NCBI GenBank assembly: GCA_013054445.1
Contig: JAAMPI010001565.1
Coordinates: forward strand, 1-12,950
DNA from: Cudoniella acicularis
Taxonomy: Eukaryota; Ascomycota; Leotiomycetes; Helotiales; Helotiaceae
DNA: 12,950 nt
Direction of reading: 5' to 3'
Numbering within the stretch: the stretch's first letter is position 1; every line of letters begins with the position of its first letter. Shown here one piece after another: positions 1 to 9,393 of the stretch. Made by a program: the position numbers and the translations under genes. The notes under the pieces were generated by a model, which saw nothing but the letters and a program-made list of their open reading frames with translations, did no database searches and was not told the origin of the DNA.

Positions 1-638
1 AAATGTGGTATTTTGATTCAGATGACGAGCACGAGTCATGCTTATCCGACTGCATTCTCACTTGCATGAAGATGGGGATGATGCCTACGATTTTCTCCCC
101 ACGTGATTTAAGTGGGGATGGAAGCGGATGCGGAAGTCTTGTTAGTGGAGTACGGTGGCCGGAGTGACATCGAATTTGACTCTGCAACAATGCATATCGA
201 ACCTCACACAAATCACCACAAGCTTCAACCACACAAAAAAAATGCAGCATCCAGCCCTACCAATGCTGGTACGACCTCGGGCCACCCTCGGCATAACGAC
301 GGAAGCCGTGTCCGGATCGCTGAGCCGATATTTGCCAACTCTGTGACATCGATACCCACCTACCCACCATCCAAGTCCCAACATCACAACACGGATACGG
401 ATGGTGGACCGGCAGATGAGCAGCAATGAACCAGCAGGTTTATTACTCGGGCTACCCGGCTCCTATCGTATTTCTGGAGTGTGCCTTGTGAACCACCGAG
501 AGATGCAAGAGATAGCAAAGGTGGGTGCAGGATACAGGTAGGATTTCTGTTATATTTCATTGGCATTCATCCTCTGGAAGAGTCAACATCTCTATACCCA
601 ATTCCAATTTTCTACTTCACCTCCTCCCCAATATCAAA
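1..638. other. Upstream intergenic region, no supported gene
   Basis: I see no convincing gene here. A 105-codon open frame at 112-429 has low-complexity His/Asn/Thr/Pro-rich content, no recognisable domain and no splice signals. The last 30 bases before the monooxygenase ATG (about 609-638) are pyrimidine-rich, as is usual for fungal leaders. An inverted repeat with a CACGTG core lies at 96-118 and is listed separately. Confidence 0.6.
96..118. promoter_or_regulatory. Inverted repeat with CACGTG (E-box) core
   Basis: Seven-base arms TCCCCAC (96-102) and GTGGGGA (112-118) are perfect inverted copies separated by 9 nt. The left arm runs into CACGTG at 100-105, the core site of fungal bHLH proteins of the Pho4/Cbf1 type. 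It lies about 530 bp upstream of the monooxygenase start and could belong to that promoter or to a gene left of the window. This is a sequence match only; function is inferred. Confidence 0.3.
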
Positions 639-2025
639 ATGGGTTCTATTGGCAACGGCTGGAAGGCGTTGGATATTGCTGTCATTGGCGGTGGAATTGG
701 TAAGAAACCTGATGCTTCCAAAGAGATCTCTGGCTAACAGCTCTGCAGGCGGACTCGCAACCGCTACCTCCCTTCGAAACGCCGGACACAAAGTAACGAT
801 TTACGAACGAGCAGATTTTGCAGGCGAAGTCGGTGCCTCAATCAGTTGTGCTGCGAATGGAACAAGATGGCTGCATGAATGGAACGTGAACGTCCCAATG
901 GGGAGGCCTGTGATACTGCAGAAGTTGATATCCCATGACTGGGCAACTGGAGATGTGACAAATGTGTACGATTTGGCGGACTACAAGGAAAAATGGGGAT
1001 TTGTATGTTTTTGCACTGGCACAACTTTTTGAAGTCTCCGATTCTGATGGGAAATACAGGTTTATAACATGTTTCACCGAGTCGATATGCATGGCATGCT
1101 GATGGATTCTGCTATGGGCGCGTCGCATAAGGGCACGCCTGCCGTCCTGAAAGTCAACCATAAATGTACCGAGATCGACCACGAAGCTGGTATTATTACA
1201 TTCGAGAACGGGGTCACGGCGAAACATGATTTGATAGTTGGAGCTGATGGAATCGGGTCGCGGGTTCGAACTACACTGGGAATTATCCCCGACAGAAAAC
1301 AATCCACATCCCATTGCTACCACTGTATCATTTCAACCGCAGATGTCAAGAGGCTAGGTCTGCTAGATCTCACATCCAACTCCGCGATCGAATACTGGGG
1401 AGGCCAAGGAATCGATAAGATTGTCTACTCGCCGTGTCAAGAAGGCGAACTGAACTCATTCTACTGCTTCTTCCCCACAGCTCTGAGCAATAACCCAGGC
1501 GAAGGATGGAATCACTCGATCTCAATGGAAGAATTACTCGCTCCTTTCGGGACCCTGGATCCACGCCTTCAAGCACTGTTCAAGAACTCCGAAGATATCA
1601 AGCCTTGGAGGTTGTTCGTGCACCAGCCATACCCTACCTGGCAAAAAGGTCAGACATGTATCCTCGGAGACGCCGCACATCCCATGATGCCCGATCAAAG
1701 CCAAGGAGCATGTATGGCGATCGAAGATGCCGCTGCTCTCGGGATCATCTTCAGCAACAAGCATTCCTTTACTTCGTCACCGGAAGACATTCGAAAGGGA
1801 CTTCAAATCTATGAGCAAGTGAGAAAACCTAGAGCATCGCGGGTGCAGGAAGCAAGTAAGAGGGCAAGAGAAAATATCGCGGAGCGAATTGGCTTTTCGA
1901 GTAATATTGATAACCCGCTGTACAAGGTGAAGGATGAGAAGAATAAGTTGACTATTGAGGAGATGAATTCGTATGATATGTATGCTGATGTTGAGAGGAA
2001 GGTGTCGGGCGCTGAGATGGCGTAG
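639..2025 (+). CDS. FAD-dependent monooxygenase, salicylate hydroxylase-like
   Basis: Three exons: 639-699, 749-1002 and 1060-2025, giving 426 aa, normal length for the family. Introns 700-748 (49 nt, branch CTAAC) and 1003-1059 (57 nt) are GT..AG and splicing keeps frame. The spliced protein has the PF01494/UbiH-type layout. The dinucleotide-binding GxGxxG is at residues 17-22, split by intron 1, with the strand-2 acidic residue E40. The NADPH/FAD-linked DG motif GADGIGSRVR is at 166-175. The FAD ribityl-binding GD motif, reading GDAAHPMMPDQSQGA, begins at 308. Such flavoproteins hydroxylate aromatic acids or other rings using NAD(P)H and O2; the substrate cannot be told from sequence. No signal peptide is seen, so it is probably cytosolic. 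The start is the first ATG that puts GxGxxG near the N terminus, after a pyrimidine-rich leader. It appears intact and converges on the membrane-protein gene. Identity of the family is secure, the substrate is not. Confidence 0.93.
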
Positions 2026-2041
2026 GGGTAGCTTTTGTTCG

Positions 2042-2047
2042 AATAAA
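2042..2047 (+). terminator. AATAAA polyadenylation signal of the monooxygenase gene
   Basis: An exact AATAAA lies 17 nt after the TAG of the monooxygenase, a plausible place for the 3'-end signal in a compact fungal gene pair. The gap to the convergent neighbour is only about 165 bp and holds nothing else I can name. Confidence 0.5.
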
Positions 2048-2192
2048 AATTTCATGTTTAAGTTCGTGAGTTGGAGATATTGGGCGTTGATTCCTGATTA
2101 CTTTGGATACAGATCCCTCACTTCTAATTACTCCTCAACCGCTCTTCAACTTCTCCCCTCTCAGCATCTCTATTGAAATTCTTCCCGCCCTC

Positions 2193-3557
2193 TCATCCGA
2201 GCATCCACACCCAGGAGGCCTGAGGATCGCTCCACAGCTGCGAACAAGTCGCATTAGTCGGCCAACTTCCAAACCCGGAAATCTCATTCCCCATGATCCC
2301 CAAATCGACAACGGAAGTAATGAGCACGGGCATGAATCCAATAACAACCAGATTGGGGAACCAAATAATGCCAATCGCCAAGGGCCAGAGCAGCTATGTC
2401 CACGAAGGCCCCCAGTCCCACGTACCCTGGACCCTCTTGTCAAATAGGCTAGATCGTCCACAAATTACAAGACAGGCGAGGCCCGCACTTGATACTGCGG
2501 CTATAAACATATACTGAAGTTCGAATGCGTACTCGGTTCCTGGGGCAGATGCATCCCTTTCCGTGATTTTAGTAAATATCACCCCGCGCACAGTCCAAAA
2601 ATCTGCACTGAAGAGAGCTCTTAGCACCCCGAGCAACTTGAACTTGTTCGCTACGATATAGGTGAGGAACGCGAGGCTACCGTTCTTGAAGAGGGAGGGC
2701 AATGCGGCCTGGTCGGCGCAATATGATCTCATGACTTCTGCTTCTGCTTCCGCTGAGATATCGCCGATTCCAATGAGTCTTTTGTCCAAGAATGACCCTT
2801 TCTCTTCTCCCTTTTCTCGTGTAATATTGGGTACCAGCTCCGCGAATGGGGGTTCCTTGGCGACAGTAAGGAGGGTAAGTACAGCTGTGACTAGACCGCT
2901 GCAGGCTAGTTGGAAGAATCGTGAGTCGGCTTTGGCCACGGCGTTGTTTTGTGCTCGACGCTGATAGAGGTGGATTGTTCCAATGCACTGGGCCAGGAAG
3001 GTTGAAGCTATGATAAATCGTCCTAGTGTCTTTGTACTGCATGCCCTAGGCTGTGTTCCTCTACCAGTAGGTGCTGGGGAGAGACGGGGAGTCCTTCTGC
3101 TGTTGTTATCCAGGATCGCGTACCGGTGCCTCCACTCCCATTCTGGAATCTTCCCATAGAACAATCTCGCGCCTCGATACAGCTTTTTCGCTGTTGTCGT
3201 TTCGCTCCTTTTGGGTACAGCAGCTGGTTCAGGCAGCTGCCAGAATAATCCAACAACCAAAACGAGGATTGAAACCACTTGTTGCGTGATGAGGTTGAAG
3301 GGAACCAGGAAATAAAAGAGGAGTTTTACTGTGAAGATACCCTCCCCGTACAAGCTGAGGAGGTGGCAAAAGGCGGTTAGGGTTGTGAAGTGGACGGTGA
3401 TGAGTTGGAGCCAGAGTGAGGAGGTGCGGCTGTCTGCGAGGGGACAAAGTTCGATCAGTGTGGTTTGGATTGTTGTGTTAAAGGACTTTTTTTTAGTGCG
3501 TTTTGGGGACAATTGAAGGGTGAGTTTTTTTGGTTGAAGTGGAGGTTTTGGGGTCAT
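2193..3557 (-). CDS. Multi-pass membrane protein of unknown function (frame interrupted near the 3' end)
   Basis: A long open frame runs from ATG at 3557-3555 to TAG at 2396-2394 (387 aa). Likely membrane segments lie at about residues 48-70, 74-107, 180-198, 213-233, 293-315 and 345-367. After a Lys/Pro-rich N terminus there is a hydrophilic loop at about 110-178 with basic and Ser/Pro-rich parts. The reading does not seem to end at that TAG. In the same frame immediately downstream the sequence again encodes a strongly hydrophobic stretch (LAIGIIWFPNLVVIGF and on) ending at TGA 2195-2193. Between 2413 and 2382 the protein-like reading is in another frame (AFVDIAALAL). Two compensating one-base changes, in the C5 run 2409-2413 and the G3 run 2382-2384, would give about 454 aa with one or two more C-terminal helices. 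A GTACGT donor nearby has only a 32-nt path to an acceptor, too short for a normal intron. Unresolved bases NN at 3564-3565 sit just upstream of the start, so the N terminus is uncertain. I do not recognise the function. Confidence 0.72.
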
Positions 3558-4287
3558 GGGGGANNTTGGAGGGGGGGTGTCTAAGGCGATGAGACATACT
3601 TAGCCACGATTCGAGGCGTCTTTTCTGTGGGTTGCTTTTTTGGTTCATATGCAAAGCGATGAGAGAGAATGGAGAGAGATGAGAATTTGGAAACGGGAAT
3701 ATTAGTGGGTACTTCTCAAGCTGGAAAGGCAATGGAAACATTATCTATAACTTAGTCTTTAGTAAATCTATTTGGTTTAAGTAATCGACAGTAGGTTTTC
3801 CGAGGTTATTCTTAACAAGTGTGGACTTTTGATCATAGAAAATTTGTACTATTTACGCAATTTATAATAGCATAAGAAGTTAAAACAGGAATAGAAGTTT
3901 GCAAGGGAATTGATATGCTAGGAATGAATTTTAATGCAATGTCATCTAAAAATCCTCTTTACCTGAGACTATTTCAGGTATAAAAGTAAGAATAACAAAA
4001 ATAAAGACCGGGTTATTCTTTTACTCGCGTCTTGCTTTCAACTAAGTCTTTCAAACCTCAAGATCATGTTTCATTAAAAATCTTGTCGGACTTGACTTTC
4101 CTGTTGTCGTGTATCTGGCATTCTGTCATTCCTGCACCTCTCGGCCACCGTAACCTGACTCGCCAACATCCCCGCCCGAGTGGATACCTTCATTCTCGAT
4201 TCATTCATTCTTTCGATAACGCGCATCATGATATCCAAACCATTAGATAAACTGTGATCTGTCACCCGATATCTCAAAATCCAAAGT
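3558..4287. promoter_or_regulatory. Divergent intergenic/promoter region, AT-rich
   Basis: This spacer separates the minus-strand membrane protein from the plus-strand Zn2Cys6 gene. It includes the two unresolved bases at 3564-3565 and a distinctly AT-rich block at about 3745-4020. TATAAAAG at 3979-3986 is a candidate TATA element for the regulator, about 300 bp before its ATG, followed by a C/T-rich stretch that would be its leader. Open frames here are short and low in complexity, and I support none as a gene. Confidence 0.45.
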
Positions 4288-6670
4288 ATGTCTTCAGAAC
4301 GGCCCGCGAAACGTGTAAGACAAGCGTGTGAGCCCTGTCGGTAAGCAAGAACGTCACAATCCGTGAGCATGCATGGTCATCGTGAGGCCCTTCTAACACA
4401 TATAAGGCGTAAGAAATCGAGATGTCCTGGTGAGAAACCAGTGTGCTCGCATTGTTCGAGACTGCGTCAGAACTGCTATTATGCCGAGGAGCGCCACGAA
4501 AGTGAGAGGCCACTGAGAAGCGTTTCGCCACCCTCTCAGCCTCAACCGACAATAGCATCCACGAATGATAGGAGGCTGGTATGTGACACCGCATGAGCAA
4601 AAGGAAAACTTATGTTCACATCTTTCTATAGGAGGACCGTTTGAAATTTTTAGAAACTCAACTAGCAGAAGTCCTAGCGAACCAGGAATCTGTGAGCAGG
4701 AGTTCGTCACTTCAAGTTTCTGAGTCGCCTTCCAGAGCTTTTTATCATGAAGCACCCGTAATAAATCCAAGGAGATCACATGAGTACGTATAAACATGAT
4801 GTTGCGCTTCCTTTGCTAAACTGTCGCAGTGCACTTCCATCGTGGGATGTCATTTTCGCTATTGCCGAAGCTTACCTTCTGTATTGTGATTGCCAACCAC
4901 TCCCACTCTTTCACGGCTCCAACTTTCTTCGGACATTGCAAGAAAGAGAGCCTGAAATATTACTTTCCGTTCTTGCTTTAGCATCTAGATTTGCTGCGAA
5001 CCCTCACCCACATGAGCATCATGCCAGGCTTGTCAAAGGCTATGTTGAGGCAGCGAGGAGTATTGTTTCGCGGAGAGTGATTAATGGAACTGTAGAGTTA
5101 TCTACGATTCAGTCACTATGTCTTTTGACATTAGTTGATTTTACTGGCATGATACCTCCTTTGAGTCCTTAGGGGCCTGTCTGACTTTGGCTAACGTACT
5201 CAGATGGAAATACTCGCCGTGCAAGTATCCACAGTAGCCTTGCGATGAGTCTGGCCCACAATGCTGGTCTAATGTCAGAAATTCCAGCCACGACTAACCC
5301 ACAAGTGAAAGAGGAAAGAAGAAGATGCTTTTGGAGTCTCTTTCTTCTCAAAAGACTACATGGCGCCGATTTCATGGTTCTCGATTTCTCAACCGAGGAT
5401 AATTTCCCATGGTATCCTGAAAGCACCAACGATCCAATTACCCCCAACCAATCAAGGGATGGCTCGATGGAGACAAGTGAGTGTTCTACTGAAAGGGGAA
5501 TCATCGCGTACGCTATTCAGCTTAGCGAAGTCTGGTTCAAGATTACAAGATATGCTTGGAGACGTGGAAAACCAAGCAATCTACCTCCATGGTCATTGCA
5601 GTCAGAATACTCTACAATCATGGCTCAGCAAATGGATTTTGAGACAAGAATGCCATATGCATACCGCTTTAAACCAGCCAAGTTCTCTCAAAGGCCCCTT
5701 GAAGAGCTCAATGCTAGTCGAAATTACTGGGGCCCATGGCTTCTTGTTCAATTTCTCTACCACACCAACTTATGCTTACTCAACCATCCCCTATTATTGT
5801 CTCTCCGGTTGCGGAACTTCAAGTGCGTAATACCAGAGATATTTCTTCAGCATACAGCTGATTTAATCGCTTCTCATGCGTCATGGATTATCAATTTCAT
5901 CGACATGCTTGAAGCCAAGCAATTTAAAGTCACTGATCCATTTCTCGGCCACTGCGTTGCAATCATTGCAACAATATACCTGCAAGAAAGTTTCGTGGAC
6001 GATCCATCGACCCGGAGAGAGAAACATGACAACTTCGACAAATGCCTACAATTCATCAGAGGTTTCTCAACCCAATGGCCACATGTGGGCCGCATCGTAA
6101 GTCCCTCTCCATCCCCCTCGCCTCTCCCTCCATCCACCCCATCTAAACTTCTCCGTTTGTTCTCAGGCCGAAAAGCTGGAAGGCCTTTCCGTAACCGTCT
6201 CCTCCACCCACGTAGCAAGCGATGAGCCCACGCGCCAAAACCGCAAACTCCTCATCGACCTAGGCCAATTCTTCGAAGTCCTGGAATATGCCTCTTCAAG
6301 CGAAGTCGCGGGCTCAGCTCGAAACCTCTTCGGTCCATCTCTACGCCCCAGTTTCCCCCGTGGCTGCTCAGGGAGGATGGAAATGGCGCAGACGAGTGTG
6401 CTTCCTGAGCCGACGAGGGTTGAGAGGCAGGAGTTTGGGAGCGCGACTGCGACGCCGGTTATGATGGGGCAGGAGAGTGTTGGTGGTGGTGCAAATGATG
6501 GGAATGGATTTGTGGGGATTGGGGGTGGAGGTGGAGCGGGCAATGGGTCAGTTAACAACACGCCGTTGCAGTTTTCAAACGATGAGTTAGCTGTGTTGGC
6601 GGAGAATTTCTTTCATCAAAGGCCAGAATTTGACGGGAGTGGGAATTGGTGGAACATGGGAAATCTCTAA
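4288..6670 (+). CDS. Zn2Cys6 fungal-specific transcription factor (intact)
   Basis: Six exons: 4288-4340, 4407-4578, 4632-4783, 4830-5146, 5204-6096 and 6167-6670, 696 aa. Introns are 46-70 nt; several have clear CTAAC/CTAAAC branch sites. The intron 5147-5203 starts with GC rather than GT. The zinc cluster is canonical C-x2-C-x6-C-x6-C-x2-C-x6-C with Cys14, 17, 24, 31, 34 and 41; intron 1 splits it after Cys17, which makes the first exon secure. A likely coiled-coil dimerisation segment (EDRLKFLETQLAEVL) begins at residue 76. From about residue 126 to 529 the protein matches the layout of the fungal transcription factor middle homology region (PF04082 type): a helix-rich segment around LPSWDVIFAIAEAYLLYCDC, then an RRRCFWSLFLLKRLHG-type motif. 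The tail has a Gly-rich run at about 635-656 and ends NWWNMGNL. It is expected to be a nuclear DNA-binding regulator, probably of CGG-type sites. Targets are unknown; the nearby monooxygenase is a reasonable but unproven candidate. Retention of the last intron would stop translation early. Confidence 0.9.
5147..5203 (+). other. Probable GC-AG intron in the Zn2Cys6 gene
   Basis: The upstream exon ends ..GTTGATTTTACTG and is followed by GCATGA. A perfect branch site GCTAAC is at 5190-5195 and the acceptor CAG ends at 5203. Joining after 5146 gives an Asp codon (G+AT) and continues in the only frame that is open downstream (GNTRRASIHSSLAMSLAHNA). Nearby GT dinucleotides do not give this phase, and reading through stops at TAG 5170-5172. 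Confidence 0.65.
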
Positions 6671-6688
6671 ATCTCTCTTCAAATATTG

Positions 6689-6694
6689 AATAAA
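6689..6694 (+). terminator. AATAAA polyadenylation signal of the Zn2Cys6 gene
   Basis: An exact AATAAA starts 19 nt after the TAA at 6668-6670. It lies in the 66-bp gap before the end of the convergent regulator gene, so the two transcripts probably overlap at their 3' ends. Confidence 0.5.
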
Positions 6695-6736
6695 TTCACG
6701 ACCAGAGACTACCACAGTATGCTGCCTTTCAAAAAC

Positions 6737-8547
6737 TTATTCCAATTCCAAACCAAACCCCATCCTCCTCCCCTCGACCTCCCTCCACAACTCCTCATGC
6801 GCTTTCCCATACAACCTCTCGTGCCACACACCCCTACTAACAGCGCCCCTCATCTCTCCCCAACTCCTTATCCCCATATCCCCATATCCCCTGTCATCTC
6901 CACCAAATCGCCTACAGTACGAACCAACTTCTTTCCGGTAAACCTTTTGCTGCTACTGCTCCCGTGGCAAAAATCCACAAAATTAAGAAGTTGTTCTCAT
7001 AGTTGGGAGCGCTGAAGAGGGTTTGTAGAGAGCCAACCAGCTTATGGAGAAGGAGGTTAATGTTTAGTACTCCGTCTGGAGGAAGGCCTCGCCAGGGAGT
7101 CAAGACGTGGAGAAGTGTTGCGAGACGAGTGGTTTCCGAAAGTGCCGCTGTCTGATTGCCGGCTCTTTCTCCCTCATTTTCAGAAGGAACCAAAGGAGGC
7201 AAGCTCAAAAGATGCGAAATAGTGCACATCCTCGTCAAAATAGTAAGAGAAGTTGAAGCAGTCGGGTACGCGGAATTAGAAGGAACAAGTTGAGAGATGC
7301 GTTGGATGGAAACTACAATCGAGGCGATATTGTGGTCTAGTCCTAGCGATATGAGACCCTCACGCACACCAGAGTTGTTATATTTTGGTCCACAGTCGTT
7401 GGAGTGCGAGGTGGGTGTGGTTGTTGGGGAGAATGAAAGGTTGTACTCGCTTGGTGTGAAAAGGGGGAGGGTGGGGTCGAAGTTGAGGTAAGGAATTTCG
7501 TAGATGGCTACGGTGAAGATCCTCCGAAATTCTTTTAGTAAAACCAGTTAAAGCAGATGCATGTATTCAACCCCACCAGAAGACTGTGTTTGCGACCATG
7601 GGATTCGTTTGTCTGATCGCATCAAGGCCTCCGCGAAGTTCAATCATTCGTTTCAACCCGTTGATGTGCATTCGCAGCATTTTTAAATTTCCGTTTTCAT
7701 GCTGCATAAATCAATCAAGAAAAATCTAACGCGAGCTCATAGTTTTAGCATACCTCAATACCAGCCAGTGTCGCCACAGCACTGATCGTCTCATCCGAAA
7801 TTCCACTCTCATTATTACCGATTTCTCAAAAGCCGAATACACTCAGCCATCAAATGACTCACATTCACTTGAAAGGCTTGCAATTGCTGCCCACTTAGTT
7901 TCTTGGCACTGAAATGCAGAGTTGCGTGGAAGAGAACTGGATCACTCCAGACAAGGGGGATGTAATAAATCGCAGTTGTGTTGGTTTCGTAAGCTGGTTG
8001 CCAGGGGAAGGATTGGTAGACGCCTTGTTGGAGGTCTAAGATTTCTTAGTGATCGTCTTGCGGATTTGTTTCTTGGTTGCTCAACTTACGGTATTTCATG
8101 AGTACATCAATTCCAGAAACATTACTTTGTGGATAGGTAATAAATGGATCCAATTTTTCGCCATCCAAGCCACGTGGTATTAAGTTTTCCAATTTAAGAT
8201 AAGAAGGACACTCATTTATTCTAACCTCCTCCGAGCTTCCAGAAGACTTGTGTGCAGTATTCTCTGGTCCCGGAGCAGAGGGTGTTGACTCCGTACTTGG
8301 TCTTTAGATCTCACTGGCTCGTATTCACAATTTCGAACATCCAAGAAATGTCGAAGACAATTGCCACATACGGGCTTCTCTTCATCGCACTATCTTCATA
8401 TGTTAGGCGCAATCAAAATTTTAATAGAGGAAACGAGATACAGACCTTGAGCTTCCTCTTTTTGCATGCCAAGCAACCTGTTCGGGACTTTTTATGCGAT
8501 CTTCTTGTTGGACGAGCTCCTTCTGGTAGGATGATTAAACCGAACAT
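6737..8547 (-). pseudogene. Second Zn2Cys6 transcription factor (Fungal_trans_2 type), disrupted
   Basis: ATG at 8547-8545. Secure pieces on the minus strand: exon 8547-8446, intron 8445-8390 (CTAAC branch), exon from 8389, intron 8089-8036 (GTAAGT), exon 8035-7754, intron 7753-7702 (GTATGC..CAG), exon from 7701, and a large last exon down to TAA 6739-6737. The zinc cluster is C25-x2-C28-x6-C35-x6-C42-x2-C45-x9-C55, split by intron 1. The rest has the layout of PF11951-type regulators: a Ser/Thr/Pro linker, then GIDVLMKY, a helix with FHATLHFSAKKLSG, SDETISAVATLAG, LKMLRMHINGLKRMIELRGG, NPMVANTVFW, FTVAIYEIPY and near the end RSWGEMRGAV. Breaks: the linker changes frame near 8300 unless 8314-8247 is an intron; exon 8035-7754 changes frame near 7817; the junction near 7572-7521 lacks a good intron; the frame stops at 6914-6912; and an extra 8-bp repeat unit at 6869-6892 shifts the frame again. 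Weak splice sites could explain some of these, hardly all. It would have been a nuclear regulator. Confidence 0.7.
6869..6892. repeat. Three-copy 8-bp tandem repeat (TATCCCCA) inside the second regulator
   Basis: Units lie at 6869-6876, 6877-6884 and 6885-6892; the last ends in T instead of A. On the coding (minus) strand three copies put the protein-like DMGI reading out of frame with the following RSWGEMRG reading. Removing one unit joins them directly as DMGI-RSWGEM. This looks like a replication-slippage frameshift. Confidence 0.7.
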
Positions 8548-9390
8548 TTTTTGATAGTAAAGTATAGGATAGGAGAGTCTGAATAACCTGAAGGAAATTG
8601 TGAAGTCTTGAAGTGTAGGAGGGAGAATAGAGAGTAAGGAGTGCGAATAGCGGTGGCTTGAGTGGCAATTTGTAAGCAACGTGCATATTTTTACATATAT
8701 TTTCAATTTCATGTCGTGAATGAGTCATAATGAATAACTCAGCAGAGTTGGGATTGATCATTTTAATTTTCGTAAGTAATAACTTACTAAAAAAATAATT
8801 AATCAAAGAACAGGTGATTATCACACGCCAATCCTGGCATAAAGAAAATCTGTTTCTGTTCGCAAAGGTGAGCAGAGCTGCTTTACTGGCGGGTTTAGGC
8901 GAGTCAAGGTGAGCAAGGGTAAGTCGAAGGTAAGAGCGATGGTAGATAGACTAGCGTCGAAGGTGAGCCGTTTCGGCTCCTCGGCTACGACTGCCGCTAG
9001 CTAAAATTGGAAAAAGTCAGTCAAGGATTCTTCGGACCCAATTCTAGATCCCCTGTTAGCTAGAGCCGTACCTCCTAACTTTAGCGAACTTCACAAATTC
9101 AACCTTATCGTATACGAACATATTATGTCAATCTGTTAACCACCTATTCAACTCCTCTCTGTCACAAGAAGTCGTACTCAAATACGCACGATACTACTCT
9201 ATAATGACTATCGACACTTAATTCTATATGGTTTCGAAAGTCCGAACGAAGGACAGTACAAATCTTAGGAGGTGTCAACTTCTAGTGCTCCCTACGAACA
9301 TATTATATTTATACGGGACGAGGTGTAATCCTCTTGCTAGCAGGGTTGTGCTAGGGAATGGGAATATAACGTCTGGTGCCTCTCCTAGAC
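8548..9390. other. Intergenic region, AT-rich then repeat-like, no supported gene
   Basis: The first part (8548-8830) is AT-rich and would hold the promoter of the minus-strand regulator. From about 8860 the base composition changes. AAGGTGAGC occurs at 8865-8873, 8906-8914 and 8960-8968, and a perfect 6-bp hairpin GAGCCG-TTT-CGGCTC lies at 8965-8979. The 14-mer TACGAACATATTAT occurs at 9113-9126 and again at 9293-9306. On the minus strand about 58 codons are open between roughly 9002 and 8828 (RLTFDASLSTIALTFDLPLL and on) without an ATG. I recognise no domain. It may be an old repeat, but no terminal repeats were found. Confidence 0.4.
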
Positions 9391-9393
9391 AAG

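Noticed and set aside
112..429. 105-codon plus-strand open frame
   Set aside because: Low-complexity content, no domain, no introns or leader signals, and a competing 94-codon frame on the opposite strand over the same bases.
838..1323. Long minus-strand open frame inside the monooxygenase gene
   Set aside because: It spans both an intron and clearly coding exon sequence of the plus-strand flavoprotein; no domain of its own.
2395..2430. Short intron explaining the interruption in the membrane-protein gene (GTACGT..CATAG)
   Set aside because: It would be only about 32 nt, shorter than any other intron in the window (46-70 nt), and lacks a branch site.
3493..3741. Minus-strand frame upstream of the membrane protein
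   Set aside because: It crosses the two N bases and overlaps the membrane-protein start in another frame; Pro/Ser/His-rich with no recognisable feature.
5360..5830. 156-codon plus-strand frame inside the first regulator
   Set aside because: It is an out-of-frame shadow of the 893-nt exon, which matches the regulator family in its own frame.
6686..7015. Pro-rich plus-strand frame of 109 codons
   Set aside because: It is antisense to the C-terminal coding part of the second regulator, whose purine-rich coding strand creates the Pro codons.
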